Of a stretch of DNA of 5,524 nucleotides, positions 1-5,437 are shown in pieces. The stretch is from contig JAOUOA010000228.1 of NCBI GenBank assembly GCA_029880625.1, forward strand, positions 1-5,524. The letters are read 5' to 3'. The stretch comes from Spirochaetia bacterium. Lineage in GTDB: Bacteria; Spirochaetota; Leptospiria; Leptospirales; Leptonemataceae. The position numbers were made by a program, and so were the translations under genes. The notes below the pieces were generated by a model, which saw nothing but the letters and a program-made list of their open reading frames with translations, was not told the DNA's origin and did no database searches. Every line of letters starts with the position of its first letter. Position 1 is the first letter of the stretch.

Positions 1-1
1 A

Positions 2-679
2 AAATCCCTTGCAGGCGCATTTCTTTCTTCCGGTTATTCTGTCACGGCCGTAGATAAAAATAAATCTGCTCTTGAAGATCTTCTGGAGGCTGAAAACCGC
101 AATCCGCATTTGAAAATTCTGGAAGCTGATCTTTCGCAGGAAAATGAAATCAGAAAAATAAAATCATTTACTCTTGATCAATTGAAAAGAGCGGACTGTC
201 TTGTTAATAATGCCGCCGTTCTCAATCATCAGAAGATTGAAGGCGCATCTCTTGCGAAATGGAATGAAACTCTGGCGGTAAACCTGACAGCACCCTTTCT
301 TCTTTCTTCAGTTTTTGCATCCGAACTTAAAAAAAACCAAGGCAACATTATTAATATCGCATCTACAAGAGCATTTATGTCTGAAGCGGATACGGAAGCA
401 TACAGCGCATCAAAAGGCGGCTTGATTTCCCTGACGCATGCTCTTGCTGTAAGTCTTTCTCCCGATGTAAGAGTCAATTCTATCAGTCCTGGATGGATTC
501 ATGTTTCTGATGAGATTCTTTCCAGGGAAGATCACAATCAGCATCCTGCAGGAAGAGTAGGCATTTCGGAGGACATCTCAAATCTTGCAGTATATCTTGC
601 TTCCGATAAGAGCGGATTTATAACGGGACAGAACTTTACCGTAGACGGAGGCATGACAAAAAAAATGATTTATCTTTAA
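2..679 (+). CDS. Short-chain dehydrogenase/reductase (classical SDR), 5'-truncated by window edge
   Basis: NAD(P)-dependent oxidoreductase of the classical SDR family, probably cytoplasmic; the substrate cannot be told from sequence. The frame is open from base 2, so 225 residues are visible, and the start plus the first glycines of the TGxxxGxG nucleotide motif lie upstream. A TTG at 110 is an internal Leu codon, not the start. Visible family marks are the beta-2 end reading VTAVDKN, where the Asp suggests NAD(H) preference; NNAA at 206-217; the active-site Asn in VNLTAPF; the catalytic Ser at 362-364; and YSASK with Tyr at 401-403 and Lys at 413-415. Ser and Tyr are 13 residues apart, the normal spacing. 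The C-terminus has VNSISPGW, the HPAGRVG-EDI segment, and the TGQNFTVDGGMT ending followed by KKMIYL. The visible length fits a total of about 240 residues. The downstream neighbour is convergent, so no functional partner is visible. Confidence 0.93.
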   Translation, partial: KSLAGAFLSSGYSVTAVDKNKSALEDLLEAENRNPHLKILEADLSQENEIRKIKSFTLDQLKRADCLVNNAAVLNHQKIEGASLAKWNETLAVNLTAPFLLSSVFASELKKNQGNIINIASTRAFMSEADTEAYSASKGGLISLTHALAVSLSPDVRVNSISPGWIHVSDEILSREDHNQHPAGRVGISEDISNLAVYLASDKSGFITGQNFTVDGGMTKKMIYL

Positions 680-699
680 AAAGCAACCAGCTGATGTTT

Positions 700-715
700 T
701 AATGATAAATCATTA
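700..715. repeat. Perfect A+T-rich inverted repeat between convergent genes
   Basis: TAATGAT and ATCATTA flank a central AA, giving a 16-bp perfect palindrome in the 33-bp gap between the SDR stop and the minus-strand gene. Its right end contains that gene's stop codon (713-715). The stem is A+T-rich and the loop would be only 2 nt, or 6 nt if the inner pairs open. It could be a weak bidirectional transcription end or simply chance in A+T-rich DNA; no clear U-tract follows. Confidence 0.35.
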
Positions 716-1135
716 TCGTTTGATTTTAAGCTCGGGTTCCTGTCTGATGCATTCGCGAAGGGGATAACAGACTTCATGGACAATGTTTCTTTTGTATTGA
801 TCAACAGCACGGTCTTTAAATACGGCAAATTTCCCGTCGGGCATGGCCATGCAATATTTGTTTTCTTTTCTGTTCTGATAATACAGAACGCCGTACAGGG
901 GAGGGGATTTTCTGTCGTTGAAATAAACCAGAAATGTCAGGCCATAATGCTGTCTCATCTCTTCTTCAGAAAAAACTTTTTTTACAACTTTCTGTTTGAT
1001 TCCCCGTGTTGAATTGCAGCTTCCAGGAATATCATTATATAGCCTGACAACTCCGTATTTTTTCCAGGGCAGAAGAAAGCAGAATGAAAGCATCGAGATA
1101 AGAGAAAGCGATAGAATAATCCGTATTTTATGCAT
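713..1135 (-). CDS. Hypothetical exported or membrane-anchored protein with four cysteines
   Basis: I do not recognise a family. The product is 140 residues and basic. Residues 2-5 hold positive charges (HKIR) and are followed by a hydrophobic stretch to about residue 23 and then PWKK, so the protein is either exported by a signal peptide or held by one N-terminal membrane anchor. No convincing Ala-x-Ala cleavage site is visible. The Cys at 19 follows LSF, a poor lipobox. The rest is soluble in character and rich in Tyr, Lys and Arg, with Cys at 40, 95, 123 and 129, an even number that could form disulfides outside the cytoplasm. Residues 66-86 (LTFLVYFNDR, then LYGVLYY) look like beta-strands. 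The ATG at 1133-1135 is preceded by only a weak GGG-rich ribosome site. The gene is divergent from the dGTPase gene and convergent with the SDR gene. The signal-like N-terminus and the lack of a better frame support it as real. Confidence 0.68.
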   Translation of the reverse strand: MHKIRIILSLSLISMLSFCFLLPWKKYGVVRLYNDIPGSCNSTRGIKQKVVKKVFSEEEMRQHYGLTFLVYFNDRKSPPLYGVLYYQNRKENKYCMAMPDGKFAVFKDRAVDQYKRNIVHEVCYPLRECIRQEPELKIKR

Positions 1136-1152
1136 CCCGGTACCCGATGGAT

Positions 1153-1182
1153 TTGTGATAATTCAATTTTTTCATTTAGATT
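1153..1182 (+). promoter_or_regulatory. Weak candidate promoter for the dGTPase gene
   Basis: TTGTGA (1153-1158) matches 4 of 6 bases of a sigma-70 -35 box. TAGATT (1177-1182) matches 4 of 6 of a -10 box at 18 bp spacing. The pair lies in the 102-bp divergent gap, about 55 bp before the dGTPase ATG. The match is modest and could be chance. Confidence 0.22.
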
Positions 1183-1237
1183 CCCCGAATGTCATAAAAA
1201 TTTCTTTCTTGAAAGATGTGTAGTGAAATTCTATGGC

Positions 1238-2434
1238 ATGGAAAATTTTTCTGAAGCTATAGAAGATCGGGAAGACTCCGGACTTGCCCCCTATGCAATT
1301 CGCCACAGGGACAGCGGTGGAAGGATTTTTCCTGAAGCCGACCAGCCATACCGAACGTGTTTTCAAAGAGATCGGGACCGCATCATTCATTCAAAAGCTT
1401 TTCGAAGGCTTGGCTATAAGACCCAGGTATTTATCAATTCAGAAGGGGATAACTATAGAACCCGTCTGACTCATTCTCTTGAAGTAGGCCAGATTGCCCG
1501 TTCTGTTTCTTCTGTTCTGCGACTCAATGTAGATTTTGCAGAAACACTGGCGCTTGCTCATGATCTCGGGCATACTCCTTTCGGACATGCAGGTCAGGAT
1601 TCGCTGCATTCTCTGATGAATCATCACGGCGGTTTTGAACATAACCGCCAGAGCCTTCGGATCGTATCTGTACTGGAAAGCCGGTATCCTGATTATAACG
1701 GCCTCAATCTGTCGCGGGCTACCTTAAAAGGAATGATGAAGCATAAGCAAACCTATGAGTGCGATCTGCTCTTAAAGGATTTATGCAATAAACGAAGAGA
1801 AGAAAATCCCTGCCTGGAAGCTGAAATTGTAGATCAATGCGATAAAATCGCATACAATCACCATGATCTTGAAGATGGACTGGATTCAGGCTTTCTTGCC
1901 TATGATGAACTGGACCAGCTTCCGTTCTGGAAACATTCACGGCTGCAGGTTCTAGACGAAAAAGGCGAAATATTTAAAAATCTAAGAAGAGAAGTGCAGA
2001 TCCGAACCGTAATCAGAAAAATGATGGATGCATGCATTACGGATTTAATTGAAACCACACAGAAGAACTTGAACGAAATCAATCCTGCCTCTCTCAATGA
2101 CATTCTCTCTCTGGAGCGTTCTTCGTATCCTGTTGCATTTTCCAGAGAAATGCAGGAAATATTAAAAGAAACCCAGAATTTTCTGCGCACAAGGCTGTAC
2201 AATCATCCGCGTGTGATGCAGATGTCACGAAGGGGAATCCGGATGATTGAGTTTTTATTTGATGAATATATCCATAACCCTGAAATCATGCCTGTTCATG
2301 TTCAAAAACGGATCAATGATTTTGGTCTTCACAGAGTGGTGTCCGATTATATTTCAGGAATGACAGATCGGTATGCAATGAAGCAGTACGAATATTTATC
2401 CGGTCACGGAAACCCTTCCTTCAGTCAGTTATAA
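1238..2434 (+). CDS. dgt: dNTP triphosphohydrolase (dGTPase-like, HD domain)
   Basis: Hydrolyses deoxynucleoside triphosphates, typically dGTP, to the nucleoside and tripolyphosphate. This helps control dNTP pools in the cytoplasm. The product has 398 residues, close to the roughly 380-400 of the shorter dGTPase-like class rather than the longer E. coli Dgt. Family marks in order are LAPYAIRHRDSGGR at 16-29; PYRTCFQRDRDRIIHSKAFRRL at 37-58; KTQVF at 61-65; YRTRLTHSLEV with metal-ligand His79; LAHDLGHTPFGHAG with His108-Asp109; and DQCDKIAYNHHDLEDG, where Asp202 completes the H...HD...D metal site. All core residues are present. The start is uncertain. ATG 1238 fits family length but has no Shine-Dalgarno sequence, whereas a GTG at 1223 has GAAAG seven bases upstream and adds five residues. 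The frame stays open to an ATG at 1130, but that would overlap the divergent gene and add unconserved sequence. The 3' end overlaps crcB by 14 bp. Confidence 0.94.
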   Translation: MENFSEAIEDREDSGLAPYAIRHRDSGGRIFPEADQPYRTCFQRDRDRIIHSKAFRRLGYKTQVFINSEGDNYRTRLTHSLEVGQIARSVSSVLRLNVDFAETLALAHDLGHTPFGHAGQDSLHSLMNHHGGFEHNRQSLRIVSVLESRYPDYNGLNLSRATLKGMMKHKQTYECDLLLKDLCNKRREENPCLEAEIVDQCDKIAYNHHDLEDGLDSGFLAYDELDQLPFWKHSRLQVLDEKGEIFKNLRREVQIRTVIRKMMDACITDLIETTQKNLNEINPASLNDILSLERSSYPVAFSREMQEILKETQNFLRTRLYNHPRVMQMSRRGIRMIEFLFDEYIHNPEIMPVHVQKRINDFGLHRVVSDYISGMTDRYAMKQYEYLSGHGNPSFSQL

Positions 2435-2801
2435 ATATCGAAAGATACCATCCAAGCGCTGCAAAAAGAAGGCCTCCCGAAATGCTTAAAAATACATAAG
2501 CTGCAGCTTCCATGAACCGCTGCTGCTGAATGAGTTTTAACGTTTCCATACTGAAGCTGGAAAAAGTTGTAAATCCTCCCAGCATACCGGTTATAAAAAA
2601 TAACCGGAACCCTGGATGGAGAAAGGATTCTCTTAAAAATAGAGCGGAGAGAAAACCGATGAATAGAGATCCGGCAAGATTGACTGCCAGAGTTGCGGCA
2701 TAAAAAAATGTCTGGGTATAGTTTTGAAAGGCTGCTGAAATTAGATAACGGCAAATCGTTCCGATAAAACCGCCCATGCCGAGAAAAAGGAGTTTTTCCA
2801 T
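2421..2801 (-). CDS. crcB: Fluoride ion channel CrcB/FluC
   Basis: Small inner-membrane channel that lets fluoride leave the cell. The family works as an antiparallel dimer with two pores. The product has 126 residues, the normal length, with four hydrophobic segments at about 3-24, 33-56, 65-88 and 99-123. Signature elements are GGFIGTICRY at 10-19, AVNLAGSLFIG with the conserved Asn41, and GGFTTFSSFSME at 75-86, which carries the pore phenylalanines Phe77 and Phe80. The start is ATG 2799-2801, preceded by GGA at 5-base spacing. The longer open frame to 3023 adds unconserved sequence that crosses into the divergent gene. The stop at 2421-2423 lies inside the 3' end of the convergent dGTPase gene. 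Only one crcB is visible, so it would be a homodimer unless a second copy lies elsewhere. I saw no fluoride riboswitch in the upstream gap. Confidence 0.95.
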   Translation of the reverse strand: MEKLLFLGMGGFIGTICRYLISAAFQNYTQTFFYAATLAVNLAGSLFIGFLSALFLRESFLHPGFRLFFITGMLGGFTTFSSFSMETLKLIQQQRFMEAAAYVFLSISGGLLFAALGWYLSIFITD

Positions 2802-2834
2802 ACGGATCCTTTTTTTATTAGAAGATTTTTCATG

Positions 2835-2850
2835 CAATAAACTTATATTG
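2835..2850. repeat. Imperfect inverted repeat in divergent crcB/SRPBCC gap
   Basis: CAATA and TATTG flank a 6-base centre in the 112-bp gap between two divergent genes, directly beside a second palindrome at 2852-2864. It may be a regulator binding site, but A+T-rich sequence yields such arms by chance. Confidence 0.25.
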
Positions 2851-2876
2851 TGATTTTTAAAATCGTCCGATAGAAA
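2848..2876 (+). promoter_or_regulatory. Candidate promoter with internal palindrome, SRPBCC gene
   Basis: TTGTGA (2848-2853) and TAGAAA (2871-2876) each match 4 of 6 bases of the sigma-70 boxes, with ideal 17-bp spacing. The spacer holds GATTTT-T-AAAATC (2852-2864), an operator-like inverted repeat. A start near 2883 would give a leader of about 30 nt containing the AGAGG ribosome site. The boxes are weak, so this is tentative. Confidence 0.28.
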
Positions 2877-2913
2877 ATTAAAGAGAAAGGCTTTCATAAA
2901 AGAGGTATCATTC

Positions 2914-3342
2914 ATGAGAACAGGGCTGTACAGATCAGAAAAAGTAGAAGACATTGTGCAGACAGAGCTGATCCGGGCTCCCATTGTAAATGTTTTCCGG
3001 GCTATGACCGATGCGCGGATCATTGATGAATGGGGCGGCGGTCCTGCAAAAATTCAGGCCAGAATCGGCGGCAGATATTCTCTCTGGGATGGAGAAATGT
3101 ACGGCGTAATTAAAGAAATTGACTTCCCACATCTTCTGGTCTTTACCTGGAGAGAAGAAAGCTGGGATAAAGAAATTCAGGATACCCTGGTTCGATGGAC
3201 TCTTGAAGAAAGAGAAAGAGGAACCAGACTGTTTGTTACCCATAGCGGTCTTTCCGGCAGACGAATTCGTGAAATGCATAATGACGGCTGGGGAGAATAT
3301 TTCCTTGGACCGCTGAAAGCATATCTTGAATACAGAGTATAG
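2914..3342 (+). CDS. SRPBCC / AHSA1-domain protein (Activator of Hsp90 ATPase 1-like family)
   Basis: A 142-residue START-like (helix-grip) protein, which is a small cytoplasmic ligand-binding fold. Bacterial members mostly have no known ligand, and despite the family name they are not shown to act on Hsp90. Family marks are the opening strand VEDIVQTELIRAP (11-23), helix VNVFRAMTDARIIDEWGG (25-42), GGRYSLWDGEMYGVIKEI (52-69), the LLVFTWR strand (74-80), VRWTLEE ending in GTRLFVTHSGL (93-113), and the C-terminal helix GWGEYFLGPLKAYLE that closes the cavity. The length is typical for a single-domain member. The ATG at 2914 has AGAGG eight bases upstream, a good ribosome site. It lies 61 bp before leuB on the same strand, but leuB may have its own promoter, so co-transcription is uncertain. 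It is not fused to an ArsR regulator, nor is one adjacent, although such pairing is common in this family. Confidence 0.88.
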   Translation: MRTGLYRSEKVEDIVQTELIRAPIVNVFRAMTDARIIDEWGGGPAKIQARIGGRYSLWDGEMYGVIKEIDFPHLLVFTWREESWDKEIQDTLVRWTLEERERGTRLFVTHSGLSGRRIREMHNDGWGEYFLGPLKAYLEYRV

Positions 3343-3368
3343 AAAGTGAATCTTTCCTCTGCATTTCA

Positions 3369-3397
3369 TTGACAGAATCCAACCATTTTAAACTTTG
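3369..3397 (+). promoter_or_regulatory. Candidate leuB promoter with perfect -35 box
   Basis: TTGACA (3369-3374) is a perfect sigma-70 -35 hexamer and begins exactly 35 bp before the leuB ATG. The -10 is poor: TAAACT (3389-3394) matches 4 of 6 but at only 14 bp spacing, and ACTTTG sits at 17 bp. Transcription would begin at or within a few bases of the ATG, giving a leaderless or nearly leaderless mRNA, which fits the missing ribosome site. Confidence 0.33.
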
Positions 3398-3403
3398 CTC
3401 AGT

Positions 3404-4501
3404 ATGGCAAAGCGAATAGCAGTACTGCCCGGTGACGGTATCGGGCCTGAAATCATGAAAGCGGCTATAGATGTGCTTTTATCTGCCCTCGGGAAACAGT
3501 CCGGAGAATTTCATCTGGAAGAAGCTCCTGTAGGGGGCGCAGCAATTGATCTTACCGGGACGCCGCTGCCCGAAAAAACCATTCAGCTATGTGAAAATAG
3601 CGACGCCATTCTCTTTGGATCGGTGGGAGGGCCGAAATGGGAAAATCTTCCTCCCGAAAAACAGCCGGAAAGAGGAGCTCTTCTTCCGTTAAGAAAAAAT
3701 TTCAAACTCTTTGCAAACCTTCGTCCGGTTGTACTTCTGCCGGAACTTTCCTCCATGTCGCCTCTCAAATCGGATCGAATCGGATCGGGTGTGGATATAT
3801 TGATCGTGCGCGAACTGACAGGAGATGTTTACTTCGGTCAGCCGAAAGGCAGAGAAGGCAGTGGCGAAAATGAAAAAGGCTATGATACAATGGTATACCA
3901 CCGCTATGAAATTGAACGGATCGCAGAAATTGCATTCCGTTCTGCTGCAAAAAGAAAGAAAAACGTAACCAGTATTGATAAAGCCAATGTTCTGTCCAGT
4001 ATGGTGCTCTGGAGGGAAGTCGTAACCGGGGCTGCAGAAAAATACAATCAGCATTCAAAAGAAAAAATTGAAGTAAATCATCTTTATGTGGATAATGCAG
4101 CAATGCAGTTAATTCTTAATCCGTCTTCTTTTGATGTGATGCTCTGCGGAAATATGTTCGGCGATATCCTCAGTGATGAAGCCTCTGTTCTGGGAGGAAG
4201 CCTTGGGATGCTTCCGAGCGCATCCCTGTCGGAAAAAGAAGGTTTCGGGCTTTATGAACCGTCCGGAGGTTCTGCGCCTGATATAGCCGGAAAAAACCTT
4301 GCCAATCCTATTGCTCAAATATTATCTTCAGCAATGATGCTCCGCTATTCATTTGGAATGGAAGAGGAAGCAAAAAAAATTGAAGATGCAGTAAAAAAAG
4401 CGGTAAAAAATGGTGCAAGAACAGCAGATATTGCCTCAGCCGGTGAAAAAACGATTGGCAGTTCAGAGATGGCTCAAGAGATTATTACTCAGATGAAATA
4501 A
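3404..4501 (+). CDS. leuB: 3-isopropylmalate dehydrogenase
   Basis: Oxidises and decarboxylates (2R,3S)-3-isopropylmalate with NAD+ to 2-oxoisocaproate, the third step specific to leucine synthesis. In organisms with the citramalate route it also serves isoleucine synthesis. The product has 365 residues, against about 363 in E. coli. Visible sites include PGDGIGPE at 9-16; the substrate arginines Arg97 (LPLRKNFKLFANLRP), Arg107 and Arg136; RELTGDVYFG with catalytic Tyr143; IDKANVL with catalytic Lys193; and the divalent-metal aspartates Asp230 (YVDNAAM), Asp254 and Asp258 (MFGDILSDEAS). The YEPSGGSAPDIAGKN segment at 284-298 resembles the E. coli form rather than the Bacillus VHGSAPD form. 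ATG 3404 gives the usual MAKRIAVLPGDG start; a TTG at 3395 would add three residues. No Shine-Dalgarno sequence precedes either. The next gene follows after 28 bp. No leuA, leuC or leuD is visible, so the pathway genes are dispersed. Confidence 0.97.
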   Translation: MAKRIAVLPGDGIGPEIMKAAIDVLLSALGKQSGEFHLEEAPVGGAAIDLTGTPLPEKTIQLCENSDAILFGSVGGPKWENLPPEKQPERGALLPLRKNFKLFANLRPVVLLPELSSMSPLKSDRIGSGVDILIVRELTGDVYFGQPKGREGSGENEKGYDTMVYHRYEIERIAEIAFRSAAKRKKNVTSIDKANVLSSMVLWREVVTGAAEKYNQHSKEKIEVNHLYVDNAAMQLILNPSSFDVMLCGNMFGDILSDEASVLGGSLGMLPSASLSEKEGFGLYEPSGGSAPDIAGKNLANPIAQILSSAMMLRYSFGMEEEAKKIEDAVKKAVKNGARTADIASAGEKTIGSSEMAQEIITQMK

Positions 4502-4529
4502 GATTCGGTGATTCTAAAGGGAGTTCAGA

Positions 4530-4931
4530 ATGGCAGAAGACGGTATAGCAAAAGATGGGAAACCTTATAAAATTGTAATTTGTGATGACAAAAAACTGGA
4601 AGTCCAGCAGATCAAATCAGTTCTTGAATCCAAACAGTACAATGTAATTGAAGTTTTCAGCAACGGCAGAGAGTTGGTGGAATGGTACAAAAACTACCCT
4701 GGAGCGGCTGATCTTCTCATTATTGATGTAATCATGCCTGTTCTGGACGGTTATGCAGCTCTCTGGGAACTGAAAGAGTTCGGTCCTCTGCCCAAAATCG
4801 TTTTTATTTCAGTGGAAAATACCGCAACGTTAATCAAAGATGTTCTTGCTCGCGGTGTTCTTGATTATCTTACAAAGCCGCTGAAGCGCGATATGATTCT
4901 TGAAAGAGTCGGAAAAGCGGTTCGCAGATAA
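4530..4931 (+). CDS. Stand-alone CheY-like response regulator (receiver domain only)
   Basis: A 133-residue protein that is one receiver domain with no output domain. It should be phosphorylated by a histidine kinase and act by protein-protein contact. The acidic pair Asp19-Asp20 (VICDDKK) binds Mg2+. Asp66 in LLIIDVIMPVLDGY is the phospho-acceptor. Ser94 (VFISVEN) holds the usual Thr/Ser switch position, and Lys116 in YLTKP is the conserved lysine. Tyr113 is the aromatic switch residue, so all working residues are intact. The first 12 residues (MAEDGIAKDGKP) are a short polar extension. The ATG has a strong AAAGGGAG ribosome site (4516-4523), six bases before it. It follows leuB by 28 bp and is probably on the same mRNA. 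No kinase or chemotaxis gene is in view, so its partner is unknown. Its last codons form the left arm of a terminator hairpin. Confidence 0.93.
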   Translation: MAEDGIAKDGKPYKIVICDDKKLEVQQIKSVLESKQYNVIEVFSNGRELVEWYKNYPGAADLLIIDVIMPVLDGYAALWELKEFGPLPKIVFISVENTATLIKDVLARGVLDYLTKPLKRDMILERVGKAVRR

Positions 4932-4955
4932 ACCGCTTTATTTCTCTTTTTTTTT
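4914..4955 (+). terminator. Strong Rho-independent terminator shared by convergent genes
   Basis: AAAGCGGTT (4914-4922) and AACCGCTTT (4931-4939) form a perfect 9-bp stem with an 8-base loop. On the plus strand it is followed by TTTCTC and nine T residues (4947-4955), a classic U-tract. On the minus strand the stem is followed by only one more T and then CC, so it is weaker there but may still act both ways. The stem and loop include the receiver gene's stop codon (4929-4931), and the stem includes part of the sspB-like stop (4938-4940). Confidence 0.85.
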
Positions 4956-5426
4956 CGAAAAATCAACTTCAATAACAGCGCCGTTTTTCTCTTTTTTCTT
5001 TTTTACGGTTTTTTTCCGAGATTCTGTTTTTGACTGCATTTCCTGAGGTTCTGACCTGTGATTCTCCAGCGGTTCAGGCGAAACCATTGTCGCCCACTGC
5101 ATAATAACCTGTCCGCTTTTATCAAACATTCTGGCAATGCATTCAAAGGGTATATTGACATATTCCCATTTTCCGAACTGCATTTCGCATTGAATCGAGC
5201 GGTCATCCCAGTCCAGATGCCTGGTGCTGTAAGGTCCGAATACCAGAATGATTCCTTCAGTTTTTTCTTTATCAATCAGTCCTCTTTTCCCGACTTGAAG
5301 CAGCGGATTTGGCATACAATGGATATAAAATGTATCACAGTTTGAGAAAAGAACATCAAGAATTGATTTTTTTAATTTCCGATTTAGCAGTACAAGCTCT
5401 TCAGGCGATATATCTGATGTGTCCAT
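4938..5426 (-). CDS. SspB-like protein, probable ClpXP protease specificity adaptor
   Basis: Probably a cytoplasmic adaptor that binds ssrA-type degradation tags and delivers proteins to ClpXP. The product is 162 residues. The assignment rests on pattern recognition of the folded part (about 17-115). An N-terminal helix is followed by FYIHCMPNP (33-41). Then come GIILVFGPYSTRHLDWDD (58-75), like the SspB stretch that starts GQIVLNI and ends near the NLEL turn; the CEMQFGKWEYVNIPFECIARMF segment, like SspB FNARFGG followed by VSVPLAAVLAIY; and DKSGQ, like the SspB ENG turn. After residue 116 the protein is polar, Lys/Glu-rich and probably disordered. It ends in AVIEVDFSKKKEK, resembling the short hydrophobic C-terminal ClpX-docking motif of SspB proteins. 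The ATG at 5424-5426 has AGGAA four bases upstream. It lies 11 bp after a pgeF-like gene, probably in one operon. The similarity is remote, so another small adaptor or unknown family remains possible. Confidence 0.66.
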   Translation of the reverse strand: MDTSDISPEELVLLNRKLKKSILDVLFSNCDTFYIHCMPNPLLQVGKRGLIDKEKTEGIILVFGPYSTRHLDWDDRSIQCEMQFGKWEYVNIPFECIARMFDKSGQVIMQWATMVSPEPLENHRSEPQEMQSKTESRKKTVKKKKEKNGAVIEVDFSKKKEK

Positions 5427-5437
5427 AAATTTCCTGA

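Noticed and set aside
110..112. TTG as start of the dehydrogenase gene
   Set aside because: The frame is open from base 2 and encodes the expected first Rossmann helix and beta-2 strand ending in Asp, so the gene starts before the window.
1079..1081. Lipobox cysteine (residue 19) in the hypothetical exported protein
   Set aside because: The preceding residues LSF put Phe at -1, which does not fit even a relaxed lipobox. I left it as a signal or anchor segment.
776..1223. Plus-strand open frames opposite the hypothetical gene
   Set aside because: They lack recognisable motifs and ribosome sites and are shadows of the minus-strand gene, whose product has a coherent signal-like N-terminus.
1238..2434. 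dGTPase as part of an anti-phage dNTP-depletion system
   Set aside because: All residues fit the ordinary housekeeping dGTPase-like class, and no sensor, toxin, reverse transcriptase, transposase or other defence gene is nearby.
2802..2935. Fluoride (crcB-type) riboswitch upstream of crcB
   Set aside because: Reading the crcB strand, I could not find the conserved riboswitch blocks or the pseudoknot pairing; the stretch is A+T-rich without the expected stems.
3342..3356. GAAAG-TGAAT-CTTTC hairpin after the SRPBCC gene as a terminator
   Set aside because: The stem is only 5 bp and A+T-rich, and no U-tract follows directly.
3768..3787. Tandem direct repeat of AATCGGATCG in leuB
   Set aside because: It lies in codons for a conserved part of LeuB (DRIGSGVD), keeps the frame, occurs only twice and does not disrupt the protein, so it looks like a chance of codon choice.
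4284..4297. Gly in place of His in the LeuB YEPSGGSAPDIAG-type segment as a missing key residue
   Set aside because: The E. coli enzyme has the same YEPxGGSAPDIAG form, so this is a normal subtype.
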